NCBI RefSeq assembly: GCF_000755245.1
Contig: NZ_BBMP01000001.1
Span: forward strand, 1 to 64,000
From: Halococcus sediminicola
GTDB taxonomy: Archaea; Halobacteriota; Halobacteria; Halobacteriales; Halococcaceae
DNA: 64,000 nucleotides
Reading direction: 5' to 3'
Shown here: in pieces, positions 55,684-64,000 of the stretch
Numbering within the stretch: position 1 is the stretch's first letter
Layout: each line of letters starts with the position of its first letter
The notes under the pieces: generated by a model
Told to the model about the DNA's origin: nothing
Database searches by the model: none
Seen by the model: the letters and a program-made list of their open reading frames with translations, nothing else
Position numbers and translations under genes: made by a program

Positions 55684-55780
55684 GACGAGCGTCAAGCGCG
55701 AGCCGTGTTTACGTGGGTTTTAGGGTGGCGAAAAGATGATGCCTGTCTGAATTCGGAGAAGACACAAGAGATATTGCGAG

Positions 55781-55981
55781 CTATTCGGTTTCAAGCGCGG
55801 CGTAGATGTCGGCATGACGCTCTGCATCGAGTTGTCCCATCTCGAGTGCGATCTCGTGGCGTTCTTCCTCAGTGGTCGCCGAGTGGTAGCGCTCGTACAA
55901 CTGGCGAACATCGTCGTCGGGCTCGGTTGAGGAATCAACGCTCGATGCCATGTTTCTACCAAGTATATTCATTGCATCCAC
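55781..55981 (-). CDS. Small acidic protein next to Doc, possible antitoxin
   Basis: A 66-residue acidic, mostly helical protein (DDDVRQLYERYHSATTEEERHEIALEMGQLDAERHADIY). It starts 3 bases after the end of the doc gene, so the two are cotranscribed. I do not recognise the family; context suggests an antitoxin for the Fic/Doc protein, although antitoxins usually come first. Met4 or Met11 are alternative starts. Confidence 0.5.
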   Translation of the reverse strand: MDAMNILGRNMASSVDSSTEPDDDVRQLYERYHSATTEEERHEIALEMGQLDAERHADIYAALETE

Positions 55982-55984
55982 TAA

Positions 55985-56381
55985 TCAGTTGCGACGAGCA
56001 CATGCTCGGAAGTAGATGACAACTGTCTCGGTATCAACCTCAGCTTCGTCGGTTGCAAAACGGTGTAGTAGGGCACGGATTTCATCACCGTATTCGAACC
56101 TATACCCGTTCAGCATGTAGAAAACGACCCCTGTACGGAGTGCTGTTCGTTTGTTCCCATCGACAAACGGATGATCTGCAACGAGTAGTCGCATCAGCTG
56201 GACTGCTTTCTGGTGGAGTGAGTCCGGTACCTCGCCGAAGAATCCCTCAGAGACGTACTGGAGAGCTGATTCGATCGCGTCCTCCGACCTCACTCCTGGT
56301 TCAGTGAGGTCACTCTCCGTGACGATCTGTGTGGAGATCGAGGATCATTTCGACGGAGGGGTACACGAACTCGTCAGTCAC
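55985..56381 (-). pseudogene. doc: Fic/Doc-family toxin, frameshifted near its N-terminus
   Basis: The C-terminal frame has RSEDAIESALQYVSEGFFGE and LLVADHPFVDGNKRTALRTG, the HPFxxGNKRTA active site of Doc kinases/AMPylators. The N-terminal part FVYPSVEMILDLHT is in another frame: two bases appear lost near 56330, where DLH.QIVTESD should continue. A GTG at 56293 could start a shortened 102-residue form that keeps the active site. Whether that form is toxic is unclear. Confidence 0.72.
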
Positions 56382-56469
56382 ACTCGTGGTTTCTTTCTAA
56401 GCTCGCATAGGCGTTTCTGACCGTCATATTTGCTTCGATAGAGTTCTGATCAGGTCATATAGCGAATTG

Positions 56470-57258
56470 TCACTTGAATCTCACTCCCGTTCCACTCGGT
56501 GCCGAGTCTGGGGAGGACCGGAGTTCGTCGAGAGCACGGTCGAGATGGTCGTCAGTAGCCACGCCGTCGAGATAAATCGCGCGGCGCTGTTCGTCTTCGA
56601 ACAGCCGAACGAGCGTGCTCCGTGGAATCCCCGAACTCTCAGCGACGGTTGATTTCCGTTCACCATGCTTGATACGCAGGAGCGCCTCGCGGGTCTCGAG
56701 GAAGTCGTCGGTATCGATGTGGAGGATGCTATTTTTGTCGATCACGAAGCCTCGTGGCGGTCGACCAGTCCATGTCCCAGCCCGCTGGGCGGCTCGAATT
56801 CCTGATTGGATACGGTGGAGGTTCTGTTCGTGCTCGATCTTGGCGAGGTCACCCATGATGCTGGCGATCATAGTGTAGACGGTTCGCTGGATGGGTGGAT
56901 CGTCGACGTGAATCGAGAGACCGAGATCGAGCGATTCAACGATTGTCTCTCGATCCATGCAATGCTGGATGAATCGATGAATTTCGCCAGCACCGAGCCG
57001 CGAGAGTCGTGAGAGTTCGTGAACCGCGACGAGATCGTAGTCACCGTTCTCGATAGCTCTGTCGAGTTTGCGGTACTGTTCGCCACCGTGTTCATCGATT
57101 CCTGAGACAACGTCGGTGTATGTGTCGATAGTTGTGGCCTCGGGGAACTTCGAGGCGATGTGTTCGTGGCACTCATCGAGTTGTCGCTGGAGGTCCTGTT
57201 CGGGGGTACTGACACGGGCGTAGATAGCGGCTGACTGCACTGTTGAGGATGTAGCCAA
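56470..57258 (-). CDS. Serine recombinase (resolvase/invertase family)
   Basis: The 262-residue protein has the catalytic Ser17 in AIYARVSTPEQDLQRQLDEC, VAVHELSRLSRLGAGEIHRF and YTMIASIMGDLAKIEHEQNLHRIQSG, the long E helix, all typical of the resolvase domain (about 1-145). The C-terminal part with RKSTVAESSGIPRSTLVRLFED is a helix-turn-helix DNA-binding domain. It is complete. No obvious crossover site or IS partner is adjacent; it may belong to an IS607-like or plasmid resolution system. Confidence 0.88.
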   Translation of the reverse strand: MATSSTVQSAAIYARVSTPEQDLQRQLDECHEHIASKFPEATTIDTYTDVVSGIDEHGGEQYRKLDRAIENGDYDLVAVHELSRLSRLGAGEIHRFIQHCMDRETIVESLDLGLSIHVDDPPIQRTVYTMIASIMGDLAKIEHEQNLHRIQSGIRAAQRAGTWTGRPPRGFVIDKNSILHIDTDDFLETREALLRIKHGERKSTVAESSGIPRSTLVRLFEDEQRRAIYLDGVATDDHLDRALDELRSSPDSAPSGTGVRFK

Positions 57259-57363
57259 AGACGGATTAACTAACCAGAACTCCGAAACGGAGCCAGTGCG
57301 AGCCTATCCCCTGAGGTATAATGGCCTTCGCCCACTACTTGGAGATCTGAGCTTCAGTAAGCC

Positions 57364-57591
57364 ATGAAATTGCTAGCTCACGCGAACCAGAACCCCATCG
57401 AGAACCGAGAGACGCCACCAGAAGGAGGCGATAACATGCCCTGGGGAGTCCATTCTGAGTACTCCAACGACGAGGATCCAGAGGTCGACATCGATGAGGA
57501 GCAAGAAGAAGTCGACCGAACAGAAGAGGGATCCGAGACGACCGAAGACTTCGACATCGATGACGCGATCGGGAATCTGAGCCCGGACTGA
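57364..57591 (+). CDS. Small acidic hypothetical protein
   Basis: A 75-residue frame whose second half is extremely acidic (EDPEVDIDEEQEEVDRTEEG) with the ending DIDDAIGNLSPD. An internal ATG at 57436 (MPWGVHSEYS) follows an AGGAGG-like motif and may be the real start, giving 51 residues. No family is recognised. Codon use and acidity fit a haloarchaeal protein. Confidence 0.5.
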   Translation: MKLLAHANQNPIENRETPPEGGDNMPWGVHSEYSNDEDPEVDIDEEQEEVDRTEEGSETTEDFDIDDAIGNLSPD

Positions 57592-57771
57592 AGCAGGGTT
57601 CAGCTGCCGGCCATGATTTCAACCAACTCAGTGACCTCTCGCCTGAAAGCACAGCAAAGAACTCGGCCAGCACCTCTCTCGTATCTACAGATTGTCGCCA
57701 GAATCACTTAAAGAAATATCGAATGGCCACTGCTCTGCTCTCTGTGCGGATTCACCGTTGTAACTGCGAAA

Positions 57772-57811
57772 CAAGTGTACTCAGGATTAGAGAGCTAAGC
57801 ACGAGTAAAAT
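57772..57811. repeat. 40-bp repeat, copy near D-amino-acid locus
   Basis: Counterpart of 40361-40400 (four differences). It lies in the 458-base gap 57592-58049, which otherwise contains no supportable gene. An ACTTAAAG block at 57706 with TCGCCAG before it resembles 37655, upstream of tRNA-Met. Confidence 0.7.
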
Positions 57812-58049
57812 GCGGTGGACTTCAGTAACTTTTTGCGTTCGTAGCGGGGTGTGTATAGTCGGATTCGTCGAGAGCCTCAGAAATGGTGGGCACAAGAAGG
57901 GAGGAGAGATTCTCTCGTAGCGACTGTCGCTTGCGAGTAGCTGGAACTCCAAGCCATTGAATGTGTTCGGTAGTGATTGAAACGACAGTTCTCGATAATC
58001 CGACTGTTCTTGTTTTCTGTTTCTAGATCCAATTTGGTTTTCTAACCAG

Positions 58050-59105
58050 CTACAATTGTGGGTTGACACCATGTCCTGGACCAGACGGTGCGATCTCAGG
58101 AGTGTTATTGGTTTCAATAATATCATTGGCTATGAGCTTATTCCCATCCAGATCGATATATGAAAAACCCCCTCTCCCTGAAACGAAATGGGCGCTCGTG
58201 TGAATACCAATAGCGCTTTCCAGCATACACCCGATCATCAATTCACGACCAGCCGCCTGAGCGATTGAGGCAATATCAGCAGCCCTCAACAGCCCTGATT
58301 TACCGAGCTTGATATTGATGATATCAGCAGCATCTTCATTGATAACACGGAGTGCGTCTGCTGGAGAGAAAACTGTCTCGTCAGCAGCGATTGGAATCGA
58401 AATCTTAGCTCGAATATAATTCAACCCTTTTAAATCGGTTTTCGACACCGGCTGTTCAATAAGCGAGATGTCGATGCCAGTATCTGCTACCTCACGAGCA
58501 AACTGGCATGTCTGGGCAGGCGACCAACCTTGGTTCCCATCGACTTTCAGCTCACATGTACTAGCGACGTCAGCTACCGCTTCGATACGATTGAGGTCCC
58601 TTTCGATTGTGGTACCGGTCTTCACTTTTATCTCAGTATAGCCTTGGTTAACGGCTTCCCGAGCACGCTCGCGAGCAGCATTTGGCTCCACAATGGGTAT
58701 CGTGAGGTCCGTTGAGATTGGTTTTGGGGAGCCTCCAAATAGCGCCGCTAGTGGAAGATCGAGTTCGCGACAATAGGCGTCCAGAAGTGCTGTCTCAAGT
58801 GCAAACGTGGCCGAGACCATTCCTGGAAACGTCTGATGTAGTTCTTCTATTAGATTCCGATAGTCAGTAAGGTCTGCCCCGTTTAGGAGGTCTGTCGCAG
58901 CACGAACCGTTTCAACCGCGGCATCTTGTGTTTCACCAGTAACTGGGGGCAAGGGTGATGCTTCACCGATCCCTGTCGTTCCACTCTCTGTTCGTACCTT
59001 GACAAGAATGTTGGATGCTTTGTGCTGAGTTCCAAGCGCAATTTCAAACGGTTCTTCTAGTGGGAGATCCAGCGGTTCCACAGTAATTTCTTCGATAGTT
59101 ATCAT
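58050..59105 (-). CDS. dgcA: Enolase-superfamily dipeptide epimerase, DgcA-like
   Basis: The 351-residue protein is of the muconate-lactonizing subgroup. GYTEIKVKTGT carries the KxK general base, LKVDGNQGW the first metal Asp, LIEQPVSKTDLKGL the Glu, IPIAADETVFS the third acidic ligand and INIKLGKSGLL the second catalytic lysine. Ala-Glu epimerases and the DgcA branch share these. It overlaps the DUF1611 gene by 4 bases, the gene pair known as DgcN-DgcA, in which DgcA racemises N-acetyl-D-glutamate to the L form. The neighbouring N-acyl-D-amino-acid deacylase supports that role. Confidence 0.88.
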   Translation of the reverse strand: MITIEEITVEPLDLPLEEPFEIALGTQHKASNILVKVRTESGTTGIGEASPLPPVTGETQDAAVETVRAATDLLNGADLTDYRNLIEELHQTFPGMVSATFALETALLDAYCRELDLPLAALFGGSPKPISTDLTIPIVEPNAARERAREAVNQGYTEIKVKTGTTIERDLNRIEAVADVASTCELKVDGNQGWSPAQTCQFAREVADTGIDISLIEQPVSKTDLKGLNYIRAKISIPIAADETVFSPADALRVINEDAADIINIKLGKSGLLRAADIASIAQAAGRELMIGCMLESAIGIHTSAHFVSGRGGFSYIDLDGNKLIANDIIETNNTPEIAPSGPGHGVNPQL

Positions 59106-60184
59106 TGTTCTATGGTTTCCTGGATGGCATCCATTAGCTTCTCGGCTCCATTTGGGTGGTAAACGTTTGCTACGGGGTATTGGTGATCTGTTTCATGAAC
59201 TTCCGGATCAGCCCATGTTGAAATTCCGGCAACTGATCCCTTGGAAATCCTTTCGATATGTGAGATCTCCTCTTCAATACCTGCAACTGTGAACTGCTCG
59301 AAGTGTGTTCGCTGAGTCCTGCTTGGTTCATCAGCGACGACAACTGCATCAGGCCACGCACCGTGCAAAATTCCTAGTGTGACTGCTGAATAGGCACGGT
59401 GGGTCAACGCTGCCTGTCCTTCAACCAAAACGAAATCGTGTTCTTCTGCAGCGTCGCAGACGAGATCTTCAACCACACCAGCCGTGAAGTCAGCAGGAAC
59501 ACGATCAATCACTACTCCCTCGTGAGCACCGATCATCTGTCCTGTTTGCCCAGTAGCTACCCAGGCTGCATCGATACCTCTCTGTTTTGCAGATTGGTAC
59601 AGTTCGAAGGTGGTTGTTCGCTTTCCAACTGCACAGTCTGTTCCCATAACGAGTACTATCGGCACGTCAATTTCGTCAACACGTCCGTCCCCAACTCGAA
59701 GCTGGTCTGAATCAGGCGGCTTACGAACATCGAACAATTGCACGTTGCACTCGGACGCTAACTGACGCCACTCTGGCTGATCGTTCAAAAAGACATGAAG
59801 GCCGGAAACAATATCGCAGCCTGCACGCATCGATTCTTGAATGTCGGCAACCCACTCCTCTGGTAGAGTTCCACCAGCGGGTGCGGTTCCGATAACAAGA
59901 GCTCCGGCTTCAGGGGCTATTTCTAGGGCACGAGTCACAGACTCTACAATCGGAACATCATCGATATGCTGATTCTCAAGAACCTCTGGAACAGATTGGC
60001 CTGCAGTTTCGGAATCGATGATTGCCTTTACGTCAAAGATCTCGCTGTGCATAACGACTCCATTAGCAGTTTTCCCACCAGGCTTCCCAAATTCTCCTTC
60101 TGCAAGTACGATTGTTGGGACTGAGGAACCAACTGTCTCACGTAAACTCACGGGCATATTCCCATAGTGCACAGTAGAATGCAA
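59102..60184 (-). CDS. dgcN: DUF1611 P-loop protein, DgcN-like N-acyltransferase
   Basis: The 360-residue protein has a DUF1611 N-terminal Rossmann-like domain (SSVPTIVLAEGEFG..GKTANGVVMHS) and a C-terminal P-loop domain with VLVMGTDCAVGKRTTTFELY (Walker A) and FVLVEGQAALTHRAYS. DgcN proteins acetylate D-glutamate so that DgcA can act on it. The stop overlaps the dgcA start by ATGA. The original annotation of this family as an NAD-dependent epimerase is less likely given the genomic pair. No signal peptide is present. Confidence 0.85.
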   Translation of the reverse strand: MHSTVHYGNMPVSLRETVGSSVPTIVLAEGEFGKPGGKTANGVVMHSEIFDVKAIIDSETAGQSVPEVLENQHIDDVPIVESVTRALEIAPEAGALVIGTAPAGGTLPEEWVADIQESMRAGCDIVSGLHVFLNDQPEWRQLASECNVQLFDVRKPPDSDQLRVGDGRVDEIDVPIVLVMGTDCAVGKRTTTFELYQSAKQRGIDAAWVATGQTGQMIGAHEGVVIDRVPADFTAGVVEDLVCDAAEEHDFVLVEGQAALTHRAYSAVTLGILHGAWPDAVVVADEPSRTQRTHFEQFTVAGIEEEISHIERISKGSVAGISTWADPEVHETDHQYPVANVYHPNGAEKLMDAIQETIEQ

Positions 60185-60350
60185 AACTCATACCCCTTCT
60201 ATAATGGGGTCGTAAACAGACCATGTTGATTAGAGCAAGGCTGAAGACCACTGAAGGCGCGTTCCGTAGTGATGTACTGTGACCAACAGACACGAACCAC
60301 AATGGAAGCAGGTATAGACGATCCGTTCCCTGTCTCGATCAACTTCGACT
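60185..60350. promoter_or_regulatory. Divergent promoter region of dgcN and the Bat-type regulator
   Basis: The 166-base AT-rich gap separates dgcN (leftward) from the regulator (rightward). CTTCTATAATGGGG near 60195 on the plus side and its complement may hold TATA elements. This is the natural place for autoregulation, but no clean palindrome stands out. Confidence 0.4.
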
Positions 60351-61052
60351 ATGTCATCAACTAAAATTTCCCCGTCACGGTTAGAGTTAGAGATCTGGCA
60401 TCCGGATTGCTGGACTCTAGAAGTTACGCAGGAAGCCGATGCTGGACTTATTGCGCATGGTGTTTACACTATTGGTGATCTTGTCAATGCACGCATCACA
60501 GCGTTTGGTGGTTCAATGTCCCAAATTAATTCGCTTGTCAACGAGATAAAACGATCCCAGCATACCCAATCCGTTCAGAAGATAACATCAAAATTTCATG
60601 CACGGGCTACCCAGCCTATCCCTGGTAATGTTTCGCAAGACCTGCTGGTCTCGTACCACGAGAAACAAAGCATTCACAATCCATTTATTCTCCGAGGATT
60701 CATACCTGACGAACCAATACAGATTGAAGACGGATTTGAAGTATGGACGGTTGTCACGAACATTTCGCGTTCGAATGTTCAAGATCAGCTCGAAGAGATT
60801 AGAGTTGAAATGAACGCTGAAATCGAGATAAAGAGCATCACGAGTCAGCACGCAGTAGAATCAATCACTAAACCGGAGGGAGAACTTTCTGCCCGTCAGC
60901 AAGAGGTTTTTACCCTTGCTCAAGACCAAGGCTATTACGAGTGGCCTCGAGCAGTGTCTGCAGATGATCTTGCAGCTAAGGTTGGCATTTCAAAAACAAC
61001 GCTTCTCGAACACCTTCGAAAAGCTGAAGCGAAGCTTCTTGATCCTGATTAG
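60351..61052 (+). CDS. HTH_10 (Bat/bacterio-opsin activator-type) transcriptional regulator
   Basis: The 233-residue protein has an N-terminal sensor domain (LELEIWHPDCWTLEVTQEAD) and the C-terminal HTH_10 domain, LSARQQEVFTLAQDQGYYEWPR, AVSADDLAAKVGISKTTLLEHL, a haloarchaeal hallmark. It sits between the two halves of the D-amino-acid locus. Its stop codon overlaps the end of the symporter gene tail-to-tail. It probably controls both operons in response to a D-amino acid, as an inference from position. Confidence 0.88.
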   Translation: MSSTKISPSRLELEIWHPDCWTLEVTQEADAGLIAHGVYTIGDLVNARITAFGGSMSQINSLVNEIKRSQHTQSVQKITSKFHARATQPIPGNVSQDLLVSYHEKQSIHNPFILRGFIPDEPIQIEDGFEVWTVVTNISRSNVQDQLEEIRVEMNAEIEIKSITSQHAVESITKPEGELSARQQEVFTLAQDQGYYEWPRAVSADDLAAKVGISKTTLLEHLRKAEAKLLDPD

Positions 61053-62503
61053 GTTTCGCGTGCTCCAAAATATGTTTGGAGTACTTCTTTAGATGGGGGT
61101 GCAGTCACAAGGCTAACAGCAACTGTTAGCACGAATGCTATAGTGAGTGTAATACTGATCGGGCTTCCCCCGATTACACCCGGACCCCATTGTTTGAGAC
61201 CAATGTATGACAGAAGCCCAACTAGCGACCCGATAAATGCCCCATATTTGTTCGTCCGGGGCCAGAACATACCGAGCAACAATGGTGGAGCAAGGCTCGT
61301 CGCGAGACCTCCAATTGCGAATACGACGATAACCTGAAGAAGAGGTGGTTCGACAATTGCGATGAGCATACCAATCAAACCAACAGCTGCCGTGATTCCT
61401 CCCGATAGGTATTTACGACCGTTAGCGGAGAGATCTGGATTGAGATAGTCTTCGTAGATGTTCACCACTACTGCAGAACTTACCAAAATGCTCATTGAAG
61501 CTACCGTTGTTTGCGCTGCGCCTACAATACCCGCAAGTACGATTCCAGCAAGTGGATCTGGGAGAGTTCCGAGTGCGAGCGATGGGATGTTTTGATCAGG
61601 TGCGATTCCTGCTGGATTCAGTGCTTTTCCAGCACTGCCTGCAATCAAGATGACGATTGACCAGAGGAATACGATCCCAACACCTAGGCCGGCAGATCGT
61701 CGAAGCGTCTTGCTTGAATCCATCCCAAGCACACCTTGTAGCGCATGTGGGAGGCCCAATAATCCAATAGTGAACGTGACCCACAAAGAGAGATACTGAA
61801 ACCATGGGATTCCACGTCCAGGTGGTATTAGCAACTGGGGATCGATCTGCGAGATCGAGGGATAAATGCTATCTACACCGAATATACTTGCTCCTAAGAG
61901 TGCCAATGTGCCGAGTGTCATCACTGCTCCTTGAATAATCCCGATCATACCCGCTCCTCGCAACCCACCGAGAGAGGTATATAGAATGATGATCCCGCCG
62001 AAGATCAATAGTGAGACAAGATACGACAAGTCCGTCACGGCTGCGACGATACGAGCTCCACCAACAAACTCTGCAGCAAGGTACGCTTCTAGAAAGATCA
62101 CAATCGCTAGCGCAAGCGTTAGAACCAGTGGTGTATAGGCCTCATACCGTTCTTTGTAAATGTCTATGAGCGAATTAGCATTGATGCGACGCGAGACTAC
62201 GGATACTTTCTTTCCATAAATCCCTAACAGATACAGATTCATCGGCCCTTGAGCGAGGATGAAGATGCCGAATGCTGGGCCGAATTCCCATATAAAGCCC
62301 GGTGTACCAATAAAGGTACCAGTACTCACGGCTCCGGCTGCAATTAGAATTGCAGTAACGAACATACCGAGATCACGATTCCCAACGTAGAACTCGCTCT
62401 GGTAGTCTTCTACGTCAACACTACGAAGCCGTCGAGAGACCCAGTAGGTTGCCAAAAGTATGACTGCAATATATATCGCGAAGGTGATTTGTACAATGTC
62501 CAT
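61049..62503 (-). CDS. Sodium:solute symporter (SSS family)
   Basis: About 484 residues from the ATG at 62503 (MDIVQITFAIYIAVILLAT), chosen over the longer frame because it starts at the first helix, 4 bases after the small membrane gene. YVGNRDLGMFVTAILIAAGAVSTGTFIGTPGF is the sodium-site region of SSS transporters and RGAGMIGIIQGAVMTLGTL the helix 6 motif. Around thirteen helices are visible. Context points to uptake of D-amino acids or N-acyl-D-amino acids with sodium; other solutes are possible. Confidence 0.9.
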   Translation of the reverse strand: MDIVQITFAIYIAVILLATYWVSRRLRSVDVEDYQSEFYVGNRDLGMFVTAILIAAGAVSTGTFIGTPGFIWEFGPAFGIFILAQGPMNLYLLGIYGKKVSVVSRRINANSLIDIYKERYEAYTPLVLTLALAIVIFLEAYLAAEFVGGARIVAAVTDLSYLVSLLIFGGIIILYTSLGGLRGAGMIGIIQGAVMTLGTLALLGASIFGVDSIYPSISQIDPQLLIPPGRGIPWFQYLSLWVTFTIGLLGLPHALQGVLGMDSSKTLRRSAGLGVGIVFLWSIVILIAGSAGKALNPAGIAPDQNIPSLALGTLPDPLAGIVLAGIVGAAQTTVASMSILVSSAVVVNIYEDYLNPDLSANGRKYLSGGITAAVGLIGMLIAIVEPPLLQVIVVFAIGGLATSLAPPLLLGMFWPRTNKYGAFIGSLVGLLSYIGLKQWGPGVIGGSPISITLTIAFVLTVAVSLVTAPPSKEVLQTYFGARET

Positions 62504-62507
62504 TATA

Positions 62508-62852
62508 TCACCTCCACGCTTCCAGAGACGCATCTTCTATGTATCCAAGGCCGATCAGCATTCCAATGACAAGGAATACGCAGGCACCGACGATTATGAT
62601 GAAGAAGTAAGTCGGCATTCCAAACAAATAGCTGTACCCGCCAGTAGCGGTCATAGTACCCCACGCAGAGATGCCGACGAAGAAGACTACCGTTGATGCC
62701 ATATACGCGAAAATAACTTTCGCCTCCTGTCGTGCTTGCACAAATCGCGGATCGCGCTCGATACCATATTCTTCCAACAAAGAATCCGAGCTGCTGTCCA
62801 CAACGCGATTCGATGACTGTGTTGTGGATCGTTCTTCACTTGGCTGGTTCAT
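62508..62852 (-). CDS. Small two-helix membrane protein, partner of the symporter
   Basis: The 114-residue protein has a hydrophilic Ser-rich start and two hydrophobic segments (VIFAYMASTVVFFVGISAWG and YFFIIIVGACVFLVIGMLIGLGY). Its start overlaps the deacylase stop by ATGA and its stop is 4 bases before the symporter start. Small DUF997/DUF3311/YhdT-like subunits occur in this place with SSS transporters. Role in assembly or gating is assumed only from position. Confidence 0.75.
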   Translation of the reverse strand: MNQPSEERSTTQSSNRVVDSSSDSLLEEYGIERDPRFVQARQEAKVIFAYMASTVVFFVGISAWGTMTATGGYSYLFGMPTYFFIIIVGACVFLVIGMLIGLGYIEDASLEAWR

Positions 62853-64000
62853 GAGACGATCACTTCACCAGGTTTGTTTTTGGTCACATCGCTTTCTGCA
62901 ACAACTGCCTCTCCGTTGACAAACACGTGTGAAATCCCTTGTGGGTACTGACGCGGATTCTCATAACTGGCGGAACTTGAGACGACTTCTGGGTCGAAAA
63001 CAACGACATCTGCATCCATACCTGGTTTGAGAACTCCCTTACCGTCAATTCCCATCGCTCGAGCAGGTAGCGCAGTCATCTTTCTGATGGCTTCTTCGAG
63101 AGTGAGTAGGTTTTCGTCCCTGACATAGTGCCCAAGAATCCGAGGGTAGCTTCCGTAGACTCGAGGATGAGGCTCACCACCGAACAGTCCATCTGTCCCT
63201 ATTGCTACCAATTCATGAGATAGAATCTCACGAACATCATTTTCAGCAAGAATCTTCACTCGCATACTGACGCTGAGTTCGTTTTCAATAAGGAGATCGC
63301 AAGCTACGTCAATCGCTGGCTGTTCTTCTTGAGTGGCGATTTCAGCTATACTCAGCCCCTCCTGTTCCGGGGTTTCGGGGGCACTCGTAACGTGGACGTT
63401 GTCCCATCCCGCCAATCCAGCGAAATTTTCCCATCCTTCGATTCGCCACTCTTCAATATCACGTCGCATTCGCTCACGGATCTCCGCTTCACCTAATTGG
63501 GCTATCAACTCGTTAGGGCCCTGAGAATGCACCCAAGGCGGGAGAACAGCAGACAACATCGTACTCCCTGAATCGTACGGGTACTGCTCGGCAACGATAT
63601 CAACACCTCGCTTGCGTGCCGTCTCTAATTGCTTGACTGCGTCTGTGGTCCGTCCATGTTGCTGTGTTCCAGCGAGTTTGAAGTGAGAAAGATGCAATGG
63701 AATATCGTACTCAGCCCCAATATCAATAAACTCATCAAGTGCTTCCCAGATCCAGCGACCTTCGCTTCGAATATGCGCAATAAACGGTCGACCATAGGGA
63801 GCAAGGCACTTTGCAAGTGCTGCTACTTCCTCTGTTGACGCGTAGGTCGCTGGTGTATAGATGAGACCTGTCGAGAAGCCAAGTGCACCGTCTTCAAGTG
63901 CTTCGGTTACGAGATCTTGCATCTCTTCGAGTTCGCTCTCTGAGGGAGTGCGGTCATCCATCCCCAAGACGTTGAATCGTGCGGTTCCATGCCCGACGAG
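62849..64000 (-). CDS. N-acyl-D-amino-acid deacylase (5' end outside window)
   Basis: About 384 residues of the C-terminal part of a D-aminoacylase. LVGHGTARFNVLGMDDRTPSE at the edge, EDGALGFSTGLIYTPATYAS, PFIAHIRSEG (metal histidine), LHLSHFKLAGTQQHGR, and VAIGTDGLFGGEPHPRVYGSYPRIL with the catalytic Asp are all conserved. The C-terminal GKGVLKPGMDADVVVFDPE closes the beta-sandwich. The frame is open to base 64000, so the first 110-130 residues with the HxH metal motif lie outside. It releases D-amino acids from N-acyl forms and would feed DgcN/DgcA. Confidence 0.92.
   Translation of the reverse strand, partial: LVGHGTARFNVLGMDDRTPSESELEEMQDLVTEALEDGALGFSTGLIYTPATYASTEEVAALAKCLAPYGRPFIAHIRSEGRWIWEALDEFIDIGAEYDIPLHLSHFKLAGTQQHGRTTDAVKQLETARKRGVDIVAEQYPYDSGSTMLSAVLPPWVHSQGPNELIAQLGEAEIRERMRRDIEEWRIEGWENFAGLAGWDNVHVTSAPETPEQEGLSIAEIATQEEQPAIDVACDLLIENELSVSMRVKILAENDVREILSHELVAIGTDGLFGGEPHPRVYGSYPRILGHYVRDENLLTLEEAIRKMTALPARAMGIDGKGVLKPGMDADVVVFDPEVVSSSASYENPRQYPQGISHVFVNGEAVVAESDVTKNKPGEVIVS

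Overview
The window is chromosomal or megaplasmid DNA of a halophilic archaeon (class Halobacteria). The evidence is the acidic proteome, haloarchaeal Tat signals, PGF-CTERM-like C-termini, HTH_10/Bat-type and FilR1-like regulators, a TFB remnant, archaeal CobY, pantoate kinase and DUF790 genes, TATA boxes close to start codons, and haloarchaeal IS6/IS701 elements. The genus cannot be fixed from sequence alone.

1-7.5 kb is a leftward cobalamin salvage and nucleotide-loop operon (cobT, HAD phosphatase, cbiB, cobS, cobY, cobD, cbiZ, cobA), with most genes overlapping. A divergent corrinoid-binding lipo/sorted protein gene (btuF) follows. 7.5-10 kb holds an IS6-family element whose transposase is broken by two 56-bp double-hairpin inserts, a hydantoinase B remnant and a tyrosine recombinase. 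10-20.5 kb is a nitrogen-compound catabolic block: PgdA/PuuE-like deacetylase, L-asparaginase, ethanolamine ammonia-lyase eutBC with reactivase eutA, a threonine-synthase-like enzyme, an APC permease and an M20 hydrolase. EutBC needs adenosylcobalamin, which the first operon can supply; no microcompartment shell genes are present.

20.5-37 kb is a decayed mosaic. It has two copies of a palindrome-flanked cassette (DUF6788-like gene, one dead), a fresh MITE with an 8-bp target duplication, a DUF433/DUF5615 toxin-antitoxin pair, a Tat-secreted PQQ-type sugar dehydrogenase fused to a cupredoxin domain, and frameshifted or truncated genes (DUF790 nuclease, YprA-like helicase, TFB, UPF0261, sarcosine-oxidase-like FAD enzyme). 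Intact pantoate kinase sits at its edge. 37.2-40.3 kb has a hairpin-rich possible RNA, initiator tRNA-Met, an amidase, hairpin repeats and tRNA-Thr(UGU).

40.5-44.5 kb is a Tat-lipoprotein sulfatase next to a true formylglycine-generating enzyme and a membrane acyltransferase, a self-sufficient sulfatase module. 44.6-53 kb contains a truncated IS, a second damaged cobT, a KhtU/KhtT-like K+/H+ antiporter pair, a MOSC protein, a frameshifted cytosine-deaminase-like gene and a dead IS701 copy inside an NRAMP-type transporter remnant. 53.4-57.6 kb has katG, a relic CRISPR of two repeats, a damaged Fic/Doc module and a serine recombinase.

57.8-64 kb is a D-amino-acid catabolic island: DgcA-type epimerase, DgcN-type DUF1611 protein, a Bat-type regulator, an SSS symporter with a small membrane partner, and an N-acyl-D-amino-acid deacylase cut by the window edge.
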